Positions 1-6,210 are shown, counted from the first letter of the stretch. The stretch: DNA of 6,780 nucleotides from Actinomycetes bacterium (GCA_024227975.1 JAAETV010000008.1:1-6780); one strand, 5' to 3'. A program made the numbers and translations. The notes: generated from the letters alone by a model not told the origin.

Positions 1-8
1 ATCGCTCA

Positions 9-125
9 TCTGCCAGGCCGAGTACCTGCTCGGCTGGACTTCGACAGGTATTCCAGGGAGGTCTCGGATGCCTCGCCGATGAGTGTCGTGAGCATGAACT
101 CGAAGTCGTTGTAGGGTTCGTAGGC
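9..125 (-). pseudogene. In-frame continuation of the ATPase beyond the amber stop
   Basis: Immediately after the TAG that ends the ATPase ORF, 39 further sense codons follow in the same frame, up to a TGA at 6-8. The translation contains AYEPYNDFEFML and TTLIGEASETSLEYL, an amphipathic, acidic stretch of normal composition. It resembles the region that follows the first strand/helix unit in this kind of ATPase. The last codons (roughly SSRAGTRPGR) look less natural, so a second defect near positions 6-40 is possible. Whether the rest of the gene follows to the left of the window cannot be seen. Confidence 0.4.
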
Positions 126-425
126 CTACTGCTTCGCCTGGTCCTTCTGACTCTTGTACTGCTTCGTCGACTTCTGCAGCGACATCGGTAGGAGTTCGCG
201 TGCAATCTTCGTATTCCGAAGCGCGCTCACCACTTCGACCTCACCCGAGTCGCAGGTGATCTCCCGCGAAAGTCGCGTCTTCCCTGAGCCGTTGGGCCCG
301 ACGATCACGATCGGCCCTTGTTCGGAGATGACCGTGCCGTCCGGCAGCTTGATCGCCTTCGGCATAGGCATCTCAGCTGCTGCACCTTGATCGTCACTCA
401 TTGCCGGCGCAGCTGCCTCACTCAT
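126..425 (-). CDS. P-loop ATPase linked to the restriction system, truncated by an amber codon
   Basis: The 99-residue product carries a clear Walker A motif, GPNGSGKT, at residues 43-50, preceded by a beta-strand-like PIVIV. This is the start of an AAA/ABC-like ATPase domain. No Walker B, signature or sensor motif lies within the ORF, so on its own it cannot be a complete ATPase. The ATG overlaps the end of the endonuclease gene by 8 nt, so it is the last visible gene of the operon and probably translationally coupled; only a weak AGGG lies upstream. A second Met is at residue 9. The reading frame is closed by TAG at 126-128, but the same frame continues with protein-like sequence (YNDFEFML, then TTLIGEA) down to a TGA at 6-8. 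The stop may therefore be a nonsense mutation, for example of a Trp codon. A link to restriction or DNA sensing is inferred from position only. The rest of the gene lies outside or is broken at the window edge. Confidence 0.7.
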   Translation of the reverse strand: MSEAAAPAMSDDQGAAAEMPMPKAIKLPDGTVISEQGPIVIVGPNGSGKTRLSREITCDSGEVEVVSALRNTKIARELLPMSLQKSTKQYKSQKDQAKQ

Positions 426-1350
426 AGGGCCCTAGGAATCTCTCGCCGTTGAAATGGATCATGTGGGTCGCGTGATCCGCAGTCCAGACATCCGTCTCCC
501 AGGAGATCGCCGTCAAGTACCTCCTCATAGTTCCCTGGTCAGGGAAACAGCTCACGAAGACGAGACCAGCGCTGCACTCGCCGAAGAGGTCTTGCAGCTC
601 CAGATAGCGCTTGTGATCGACCGGTCCGTGAGATGAGGCGGCTTCCATCAAGACCAGCCAGTTGCGGTCCTCCATGTAGACCACGAGGTCCGGCATCTTG
701 CCGTGACTATTGACGGCCACGCCCAGCTGACCTAGCCGGGCCTCATCGAAGACCAACCACTTCGCCCCTGCGTCACCGACGTAGAGGACAGCTCCGCCTG
801 GCGTGAACCGTGGGCAGAACTCCTCGATCATGGCCTTCAGCAGGTCGTTCTGGCCTCCTGCTGACAGCGAGATCTCCTCGCCGTCAGGAAGCCGAACCGG
901 AACCTGGTGCATCTCTCGCTCACGCCGGTAGGTCGCTTCGAGCCCCGGTCGCTGTTCGAGGTACTCCTGCACCGACTCGTCGAATGCCTCAGTACCGATC
1001 AGCTTCGCGAGGTGCAGAGCCTCGTCGGTGACTTGATAACACCACTTGGGCGAATTGATGGGACGGTCAGGTCGATCTGGGTTTTCGACAACAAGATGGC
1101 CTTGCACAAACTGGTGGAGTGTCTGCCGGCGGATCGTCTCGCGGGTATTCGGCTTGTAGTCGACGCCGTAGTTCTCGCGGATCCACGCCATTATCTCAAC
1201 GGTCCTCATCAAAGGGTTCGTCGCCGCATCCCATGCGTTACCTGGAGCCAGATTCAGAAGGGCAAGCAAGACGAGGGCAGAACGATCGTTCTGCCTCTCC
1301 AGATCGAAGCCGAGGATCTTCAGCAGCTCGCTTGAGTGCTCCTTCTCCAT
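418..1350 (-). CDS. Type II restriction endonuclease, BsuBI/PstI family
   Basis: This 310-residue protein is close to the usual length of the family (about 315-325). Residues 45-115 form a winged-helix-like N-terminal region. The C-terminal catalytic region carries the family signature in order: VGDAGAKW (191-198), LGV (209-211), GKMPDLVVY (217-225) and WLVLMEAASSHGPV (231-244). D221 and E236 are the likely metal-binding acids of a PD-(D/E)xK-type fold. Known members cut CTGCAG, so this is the inferred target. The ATG at 1350 overlaps the methyltransferase stop as TAATG, with GAGGTG 8 nt upstream, so the nuclease is translated after and coupled to the protective enzyme. It ends inside the start of the ATPase gene. 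No frame defect or missing signature residue is seen, so the enzyme may be active. Family assignment is firm; exact specificity is inference. Confidence 0.92.
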   Translation of the reverse strand: MEKEHSSELLKILGFDLERQNDRSALVLLALLNLAPGNAWDAATNPLMRTVEIMAWIRENYGVDYKPNTRETIRRQTLHQFVQGHLVVENPDRPDRPINSPKWCYQVTDEALHLAKLIGTEAFDESVQEYLEQRPGLEATYRREREMHQVPVRLPDGEEISLSAGGQNDLLKAMIEEFCPRFTPGGAVLYVGDAGAKWLVFDEARLGQLGVAVNSHGKMPDLVVYMEDRNWLVLMEAASSHGPVDHKRYLELQDLFGECSAGLVFVSCFPDQGTMRRYLTAISWETDVWTADHATHMIHFNGERFLGPYE

Positions 1351-2855
1351 TAGGCAAGCACCTCACTGCCGAACAACGAGCCCTGGGCACCATCCCCAGA
1401 TAGATCGAGAGTCAAATCATCTCTTCGCTGCATCGGCACATGTAAGCGTCTGAGATCCGTCGCGTTGACCTGCGTGTTTCCGCTGAACATACGGAAGAAG
1501 ACATCAACATCTTCACTATTCAGATATTCAGCTATCTGCTCCGCCAGGTCGCGAGGTAGAGGGGACTTGTTCTGGTGTATCACGTTGACGTGGTTCTCGA
1601 AGGCGACCTCAGAGTAGCCGTCGATAGGCTCATAAATCGCTGCAACGACTCGCCGCTTCTCTTCCTTTGATGTGAACCGCTTCACCACCACGTAGCACCC
1701 GTTAGGGTACAGCTGCCGAGCGGACGCAGGCGTGCGGATGAACCCTTGAGCCTTTCCGCCACCTAGAGGCCAAGAGATACCATCCGGGCGCACGTTGACG
1801 GGATAGATCAAGGGCACCGTGTCTGGATCTTCAGGCCCAGCCAGGAACTCCTTGGCACGGAAGTCCACTACCGGCCCAGTTGACACTGAGACACCTAGGG
1901 AGGTGAGCGTTTCGTCGTAGGAGCGAAGACGCTCCGCGACCGCCATGACATCTGGACTCCCAGGAAGGTTGATGAACCGGTCTGGGTCATCACGCGCGGT
2001 AATCGTTGACTGAGGCACCTCGTGAGTGTCGTAGGCGGAGGTCTCGTGGTCATGCCGAGTCTCGACAACTGCCGAGATGCTGTTGGGACTAGTCGACTTC
2101 ACCAGTCGAAAGATGACGGTCTCCTGAAGCACGGCAGACGAGCGGAAGATCTTGTCCCTCCTATCAAAAAGCACGACATGAGTGAACCCCGACAAGTCTG
2201 TGACAAACCTTCGGAAATCTAGGAAGTAGCGGCCATTCGCGAACGACCGCGGAGTGATCGCGACCAACTGCCCATGTTCGGCCAGGAGAGACAGTGCCGT
2301 AGCCACGAAAGCTGCGTATATGTTTGGGCAGTCGGCTCCAACGAGCCGCTGGGTCACCTTGCGAGACTGCGCATCCTGCCCAAGCTTGCTATAGGGCGGA
2401 TTCATGACTGCGATGTCGTAGGTTCGGTACGTCCAGCTGTCGAGATCGAGGAAATCGGCGTCGATGATGTTCAGCTCAATACCGAGATCGTGAGAATCCG
2501 CGGCGAGGCGAGCGCCAGCTACGGCGTCATTGAGTAGGTGAAGTGCTGACTCATCGCACTCGACGAGGTCAACAACAAGACGCGCGGTGACACCATTTTC
2601 GATCGCCAGAGCAACAAGATTTAGCATGAGTGCACCCGAGCCGGCTCCAGGGTCGAGGATCTGGTACTCGTCCAGGTCGCCCATGTCCAGGAGTTCAACG
2701 ATCGCAGTGGCAGCTTCCGACGGAGTCGTGAACTGCCCCTTCGTGGCACGGCCACCCCGATCGGTGCCGCTCTCCAGCCCGCTATTGAGGGAGTCCGCCA
2801 GAGCGCGGAGGTGTTCTGCTGTCTCTTCTCGTGTCAGTAGTGCTGGACGACTCAA
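1350..2855 (-). CDS. N6-adenine DNA methyltransferase of the BsuBI/PstI-type system
   Basis: This 501-residue protein matches the length of PstI/BsuBI-type methyltransferases. Motif X-like KGQFTTP is at 39-45, AdoMet-binding motif I DPGAGSG at 68-74, and catalytic motif IV NPPY at 152-155. The motifs precede a long C-terminal target-recognition region, the order of a gamma-class N6-adenine enzyme. It should transfer a methyl group from S-adenosylmethionine to adenine in the site cut by the partner nuclease, probably CTGCAG, protecting host DNA. The start is TTG (2853-2855). The choice rests on AAGGA 9 nt upstream (2865-2869), the lack of a closer in-frame ATG, and the TTGA overlap with the stop of an 8-codon ORF. 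The gene is first in a tightly coupled series with the endonuclease and ATPase. A promoter just upstream would let it be expressed before or above the nuclease. The frame is intact. Confidence 0.93.
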   Translation of the reverse strand: MSRPALLTREETAEHLRALADSLNSGLESGTDRGGRATKGQFTTPSEAATAIVELLDMGDLDEYQILDPGAGSGALMLNLVALAIENGVTARLVVDLVECDESALHLLNDAVAGARLAADSHDLGIELNIIDADFLDLDSWTYRTYDIAVMNPPYSKLGQDAQSRKVTQRLVGADCPNIYAAFVATALSLLAEHGQLVAITPRSFANGRYFLDFRRFVTDLSGFTHVVLFDRRDKIFRSSAVLQETVIFRLVKSTSPNSISAVVETRHDHETSAYDTHEVPQSTITARDDPDRFINLPGSPDVMAVAERLRSYDETLTSLGVSVSTGPVVDFRAKEFLAGPEDPDTVPLIYPVNVRPDGISWPLGGGKAQGFIRTPASARQLYPNGCYVVVKRFTSKEEKRRVVAAIYEPIDGYSEVAFENHVNVIHQNKSPLPRDLAEQIAEYLNSEDVDVFFRMFSGNTQVNATDLRRLHVPMQRRDDLTLDLSGDGAQGSLFGSEVLA

Positions 2856-2878
2856 GTTGTCTGTTCCTTGATAGTCAT
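2852..2878 (-). CDS. 8-codon leader ORF overlapping the methyltransferase start
   Basis: The peptide is MTIKEQTT. Its TGA overlaps the TTG start of the methyltransferase by two bases (TTGA). The Shine-Dalgarno-like AAGGA for the methyltransferase lies inside codons 4-5. The ATG begins exactly at the transcription start predicted from the extended -10 box at 2885-2893, so it would be read from a leaderless mRNA, a mode that is common in actinobacteria. A role in delivering ribosomes to the weak TTG start is inferred. The same frame is open further upstream, but that longer frame is antisense-like noise inside the 153-codon ORF. The peptide itself has no recognisable function. Confidence 0.4.
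   Translation of the reverse strand: MTIKEQTT
2865..2869 (-). promoter_or_regulatory. Ribosome binding site of the methyltransferase
   Basis: AAGGA lies 9 nt before the TTG codon at 2853-2855. It is the only good Shine-Dalgarno match near this start and supports TTG over any later in-frame codon. Confidence 0.55.
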
Positions 2879-2884
2879 GTGTCT

Positions 2885-2893
2885 ATTGTACCA
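2885..2893 (-). promoter_or_regulatory. Extended -10 promoter for the methyltransferase
   Basis: On the minus strand the sequence is TGG followed by TACAAT, matching the extended -10 pattern TGnTAnnnT. No convincing -35 box sits 16-18 nt upstream, which fits an extended -10 promoter. Counting 7 nt from the last T places the start on the A at 2878, the first base of the mini-ORF ATG. The element lies just after the TGA of the upstream 153-codon ORF. Confidence 0.5.
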
Positions 2894-2895
2894 CC

Positions 2896-3357
2896 TCAGT
2901 CGAACGGGTGTTCGGGCCGACGCAGCTTCCCTCGTGCGTACAGCAACCGCAGCCGATTGGCTGTGTCTGATTGAAGCCCACCGCTCCATCCTGCCAGCTT
3001 GACCAAGCCATCGAAGCGGAACTGCACATCCCCCTGCTCGATCTCCCCGCCGTAGTCGTCGAGCCAGTCGTGAATGAGCGTGAGGAGGCGGGCCAGTTCC
3101 CACCGAGCCGCCTGCAAGAAGTCCTCCACGATCTCCTCTGACTCGCCTGCGTCGAGGCGGCGCTGCACGGCGATGATCTCGGCCCGGTAGCCGTAAACCG
3201 CCAACCAGATCCGAGAAAGCACCTCCTCCCGCTCGGTGAACAAGCCGTCGGTGAGCACCGGCGTGTCCTCGTGGGCGGCCATCTCGGGGCGGCGACCTTC
3301 TGTCCGAAGCGTGTAGCGAAGGTTCTGCTGCTCGGGCAGCCGACTACTTCGCTGCAT
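2896..3357 (-). CDS. Hypothetical protein upstream of the methyltransferase
   Basis: No family is recognised in this 153-codon ORF. From about residue 26 onward it reads like a real soluble, mostly helical acidic protein, with segments such as EEVLSRIWLAVYGYRAEII, LQAARWELARLL and HDWLDDYGGEIEQGDVQFRF. There is no signal peptide, membrane segment or obvious helix-turn-helix, so it is not evidently a controller protein. The first 25 residues are antisense to a plus-strand ImmA/IrrE-like segment, which suggests the true start is the Met at 3282 (128 residues) or that the sequence was joined there. GAGG lies only 4 nt from the 3357 ATG; the 3282 ATG has GAAGG at a poor distance. It ends 40 nt before the methyltransferase, in the same direction, so it may belong to the same operon. 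Its role is unknown. Confidence 0.5.
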   Translation of the reverse strand: MQRSSRLPEQQNLRYTLRTEGRRPEMAAHEDTPVLTDGLFTEREEVLSRIWLAVYGYRAEIIAVQRRLDAGESEEIVEDFLQAARWELARLLTLIHDWLDDYGGEIEQGDVQFRFDGLVKLAGWSGGLQSDTANRLRLLYARGKLRRPEHPFD

Positions 3358-3566
3358 GCGTCCTCATGCCGAAGCTCTACGTGAAGCGTCGCTGGAGCCA
3401 AGGCCCTCGAACCCTGACCGCGATAGCCAAGACCTTCGGCGTCACACCAGATGCCATGAAGTACCGCCTCGATCAGCTCGGCCTCCTCGACGAAGCACAG
3501 CGCTGCAGATGGAGTCGCCACGCCTACCGCCGAGTCCTCCCCCGAACCCTGGAGCTGGCCGCATGA
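3324..3566 (+). pseudogene. C-terminal fragment of an ImmA/IrrE-type protein
   Basis: The frame ending at 3566 reads ADYFAACVLMPKLYVKRRW, then TAIAKTFGVTPDAMKYRL followed by DQLGLL. This is the typical end of ImmA/IrrE-family proteins: a helix with FAACVLMP, then an HTH-like segment ending in xLGLL. These proteins are often encoded next to integrases and cleave or antagonise element repressors. The HExxH zinc-protease motif that should lie upstream is not visible in any nearby plus-strand frame, so the 5' part is missing. An ATG at 3366 could start a 66-residue remnant, but it has no Shine-Dalgarno sequence. The TGA at 3564-3566 overlaps the ATG of the serine recombinase (ATGA), the expected coupling of an ImmA/IrrE-recombinase pair. 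The assignment rests on pattern recognition and is fairly, not fully, certain. Confidence 0.62.
3551..3554 (+). promoter_or_regulatory. Ribosome binding site of the serine recombinase
   Basis: GGAG lies 8 nt before the ATG at 3563-3565, inside the last codons of the ImmA/IrrE fragment. It fixes the recombinase start at MSKQPTAV, 13 residues before the catalytic serine. Confidence 0.55.
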
Positions 3567-5295
3567 GCAAGCAACCGACCGCCGTCATCTACCTGCGGGT
3601 CTCGACCAAGGAGCAGGCCGAACGAGGCGGGGATGGCGAAGGCTTCTCCATCCCCGCACAGCGAGAAGCGTGCCGCGGCAAGGCAGAGGCCCTCGGCGCA
3701 GTGGTCATCGAGGAGTTCGTTGATCGGGGCGAGAGCGCTCATTCCAGAGCCCGACCCGAACTCGAGAGGATGCTCGGCCACCTGATCGAGGAACCGGCTA
3801 CCTACGTGATCGTTCACAAGACCGGGACCGGCTCGCACGAAACCGAGTTGACGACGTCGAGATCAACCTCGTCATCCAGAAGGTCGGCGCCACCCTCGTC
3901 AGCTACACCGAGAGCATCGACGAAACTCCGAGCGGCATCCTGCTGCACGGCATCATGAGTTCGATCACCGAGTTCTACTCGGCCAACCTCGCCAACGAGG
4001 TCAAGAAGGGCTCTCTCCAGAAGGCAAAGACCGGCGGCACCGTCGGCAAGGCCCCGACCGGGGCTACTTCAACGTCCGCAAGATTGAGAACGGCCGTGAG
4101 GTCCGAACTGTCGAGATCGACCCGGTGCGAGGCCCGCTCATGAAGTACGCCTTCGAGCGCTACGCCGAAGGCGGGATCAACCTGCGAGATCTCCTGGCCG
4201 AGCTGACCGGGCGAGGGCTGGACACCACACCCGACCCAAAGACGCCGAACAAGCCGCTTCGCCTCTCGCACCTCCACCGACTTCTCACGCACCCGTGCGA
4301 CAAGGGTCTCGTCCGCTACAAAGGCATCACCTATCCGGGCAACCACGGGCCGCTCGTTTCCGAGGGGACCTGGGAGAAGGTCCAGGAGACGCTCCAGGCC
4401 AAGGGCCGGGCTGGCGAGAAGCAGCGCAAGCATCCTCACTACCACAAGGGCACCGTGTACTGCGGCGACTGCATATCTCGACTGCTCGTGTCCAATAACC
4501 GAGGCCGACGAGGCAAGGTCTACCCGTACTTCATCTGCCTCGGCCGACAGCAGAAGCGCACCGAGTGCTCACAGGGTGCCGTCCTGATCGAGAGCATCGA
4601 GCAACAGGTCGAGGACCACTACGACACAGTGCAGCCGACGACCGAGCTACTCGACCAGCTCCGTGATCTGATCCTCGACGAGATGCTCCTGTTCGGCAGA
4701 CCGCTACCGAACGGGAGCGCCACGTCCAAGAGCGTAGGAAGACCCAGCTGCTTGACGAGCAGGCCAAGCTTCTCCTGGCCCACTATGCCGAGGCCGTGCC
4801 GCTCGACCTGATGAAGAAGGAACAGAAGCGCATCGAGACCGAGCTGGGCGCCATCGACGAACGGCTCCGAGCCACCTCGCTGCACTTCGAGGAGGTCGAG
4901 GCCAGCCTGAACCAGGCCCTCGCACTCGCCGAGAACTGGCAGCTGCCTACCAAGACGCCGGACCAACGATCCGACGCCAGATGAGCCAGGCCATCTACAA
5001 GAAGATCTACGTCGACGACGAGGGTGGAGTCACCAGCGAGTTCAGCGAACCCTTCGAACTGCTGCTCAGCTCGGAGGTCATCGAGGCCGCTCGTGACCAG
5101 GCCCAGGTGCTCGACGCCGATCCTGACTTCATCGAGCGAGAGCTGGAAGCCCTCTACCAGGAGTGGACCGAGGAAAGGGAGCTGGTCAGTGCAGGTGTTG
5201 GAACCGAACAAACCCCGACGCTTCCGCGACGGGGTTTGAAATACGACACTTTGGTGGGCGTTGAGGGACTTGAACCCCCGACCCCCTCCTTGTAA
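3563..5295 (+). pseudogene. Large serine recombinase (integrase), split by four frameshifts
   Basis: The pieces form one protein of about 575 residues. The N-terminal resolvase domain has YLRVSTKEQ with nucleophile S14, then, in the next frame, DRLARNR and GILLHGIMSSITEFYS. A recombinase domain follows (about 4130-4390, MKYAFERYAEGG to GTWEKVQ). Next comes a zinc ribbon (CGDC near 4460 and C-x9-C near 4535-4568), then a charged coiled coil, and a tail with QAIYKKIYVDDEG. It would integrate or excise the surrounding element. The frame changes near 3821-3828, 4060-4065, 4695-4700 and 4940-4942, each time by -1 (equivalent to +2). Almost no other damage is visible: active-site and zinc residues are kept and no internal nonsense codon interrupts a segment. 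This suggests recent inactivation or sequence errors. The last residues (about 5209-5295) are antisense to a hairpin and a tRNA 3' half. Confidence 0.88.
5209..5238 (-). terminator. Perfect hairpin downstream of the tRNA-Val fragment
   Basis: The 9-bp arms CAAACCCCG (5209-5217) and CGGGGTTTG (5230-5238) match perfectly. Inside, an A/A mismatch and a 3-bp CGC/GCG stem close a TTCC loop. On the minus strand it lies 13 nt after the CCA of the tRNA fragment and is followed by TTCGGTT, so it looks like the tRNA's transcription terminator, with a weak T-tract. It lies inside the recombinase tail frame. Confidence 0.5.
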
Positions 5296-5296
5296 G
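5252..5296 (-). other. 3' half of tRNA-Val (UAC); candidate attachment site
   Basis: Read on the minus strand, the segment starts in the anticodon loop (CTTACAA, anticodon TAC). It continues through the 3' anticodon stem GGAGG, variable loop GGGTC, T arm GGGGG-TTCAAGT-CCCTC, acceptor strand AACGCCC, discriminator A, and an encoded CCA. This agrees closely with bacterial tRNA-Val(UAC). The upstream side (beyond 5297) lacks the matching anticodon stem CCTCC, the D arm and a GGGCGTT acceptor strand, so the tRNA is not complete. A 3' half of about 45 bp that breaks at the anticodon loop is the classic footprint of element integration into a tRNA gene (attL/attR). It overlaps the end of the recombinase frame, giving its GLEPPTPSL tail. 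The identity is well supported; the att role is inferred. Confidence 0.72.
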
Positions 5297-5466
5297 AAAT
5301 GTGGAGAGCGTTCGGCAACGTACGCACCCACCGCAATGCTGGGTTTCTGATGTGGGCGGACGTCAGCGAACAGCAGCGGATGTGTACTTTTTGTGCACCG
5401 CACAGGGCCCATGATCCCCGCCAAAGCGCTCTTTGCCCCTGATTCAGATCTCGAGCGATCATGAGT

Positions 5467-5514
5467 CAGACGGGGAGCGTCTGCACGGTGTTACCCAGTC
5501 CGCTGACAAGCGGA
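5467..5514. repeat. Two adjacent hairpins
   Basis: The first is CAGACG-gggag-CGTCTG (5467-5483), perfect 6-bp arms. The second is TCCGCT-gaca-AGCGGA (5499-5514), also perfect 6-bp arms with a 4-nt loop. Neither is followed by a T-tract, so they are poor terminators. They stand just before the direct repeats at 5524-5590. Function unknown. Confidence 0.4.
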
Positions 5515-5523
5515 AAAGTCCAT

Positions 5524-5554
5524 GGCTGAGTCCGTAGGGTGCGGCTGAGTCCGT
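5524..5554. repeat. 12-bp direct repeat
   Basis: GGCTGAGTCCGT occurs at 5524-5535 and again at 5543-5554, identical, with a 19-bp period. It could be a protein-binding iteron or a recombinase/excisionase arm site in the flank of the element. No third full copy is present. Confidence 0.5.
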
Positions 5555-5569
5555 CAGGCGGCTGCAAAA

Positions 5570-5590
5570 TGTTGGATGGATTGTTGGATG
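5570..5590. repeat. 9-bp direct repeat
   Basis: TGTTGGATG occurs at 5570-5578 and 5582-5590 with a 12-bp period, immediately after the 12-bp repeat pair. Short enough to arise by chance, but it extends the repeat-rich block. Confidence 0.4.
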
Positions 5591-6210
5591 AGCCACCCCC
5601 TTCATTGGTGGTTGACCCTCTCGACTGGGTGTGGAATGGGTTAAGTATCACATCTAGCTGTCAGGGCTGTGCGGCTGTGATCAAGGCAGACGGTTCGATG
5701 CATGCCGCGGCGACCCATCTCGTCCTGCTGGTTCAGCGAATCCTGTGCGCTTTCGTGGCACTCCGAACCGAGGCAGGAGTCTGGTGCGCAGCGACTGCGG
5801 GTGGCTATTGGGAATTCCCCTCCCGGCCCTGATTGTCCTTCCAGCGGTCAACGATTCTCGGCCTCGGATTCTCCCTCTGCGTCGAAGCTCGGTGAGGTTC
5901 TGTACCTGAGCGTCCGACGACAGCCTGCGTCCAGACAAGACCAGCGAGGCTCACCGCAGCATCTGATGTCGTTCCAAGCCCCAGGACCTGACTTGAGTAG
6001 CCAACGTCATTCGTGAACAATACGGTCTGCCCAGCTAGGCCGTAGGCGTCGACAGACTGGTGTAGCTCCAGAATGGAGCAACCAACATGAGCACCAAGGG
6101 CATCGTGTATGGCCCCTCGAAGTCCACGCCCTGAAAACTGGTACTTCAGTCTGTGTTGCGTCTGACTTCGCCGCGGAGTATCCGCCTGGAAATGAACCAA
6201 GTCTGGTTGT

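Larger units (their letters stand above)
5297..6200. other. Gene-poor stretch with short repeats; no confident gene
   Basis: No ORF here has a good start, recognisable domain or the G+C-rich third positions of the neighbours. A minus-strand frame, 5805-6200 (131 codons, TTG start, no Shine-Dalgarno), reads in its middle like protein (AIHDALGAHVGCSILELHQS, then VLFTNDVGYSS). It matches no family I recognise and could be a gene remnant. The left part holds GCGGACGT (5356-5363) and GCGGATGT (5376-5383) beside the tRNA fragment, possible integrase arm sites. At 6065-6079 there is a palindrome, GCTCCA-gaa-TGGAGC. The left end of the IS must lie in or just after this stretch but could not be placed. 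Confidence 0.4.

Noticed and set aside
2883..3521. A 212-codon minus-strand frame and a shorter one at 2852-3103
   Set aside because: Both are out-of-frame shadows, rich in R, S, T and C, across the 153-codon ORF and the ImmA/IrrE/recombinase start. Only the last 8 codons of the second are kept, as the leader ORF.
3975..4445. A 156-codon minus-strand frame
   Set aside because: Leucine-rich shadow of the recombinase domain on the opposite strand.
3821..4942. Programmed frameshifting in the serine recombinase
   Set aside because: Four consecutive events without proper X XXY YYZ heptamers would make almost no product, and serine recombinases are not known to use it. Mutation or sequence error is simpler.
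5252..5335. A complete tRNA gene on the minus strand
   Set aside because: Upstream of the anticodon loop there is no matching anticodon stem or D arm, and the best acceptor-like sequence, GGGTGCG, does not pair with AACGCCC well enough. Only the 3' half is present.
4783..5424. A 213-codon minus-strand frame antisense to the recombinase
   Set aside because: It is antisense to a well-conserved coiled coil and runs through the tRNA fragment; its composition is that of a mirrored coding frame, with no domain.
5499..5514. Intrinsic terminator at the TCCGCT/AGCGGA hairpin
   Set aside because: The stem is short and followed by AAAAG on the plus strand and by no T-tract on the minus strand; no gene ends nearby.
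5524..5590. CRISPR array
   Set aside because: The repeats are only 12 and 9 bp, in two copies each, with 3-7 bp between them, and no cas gene is present.
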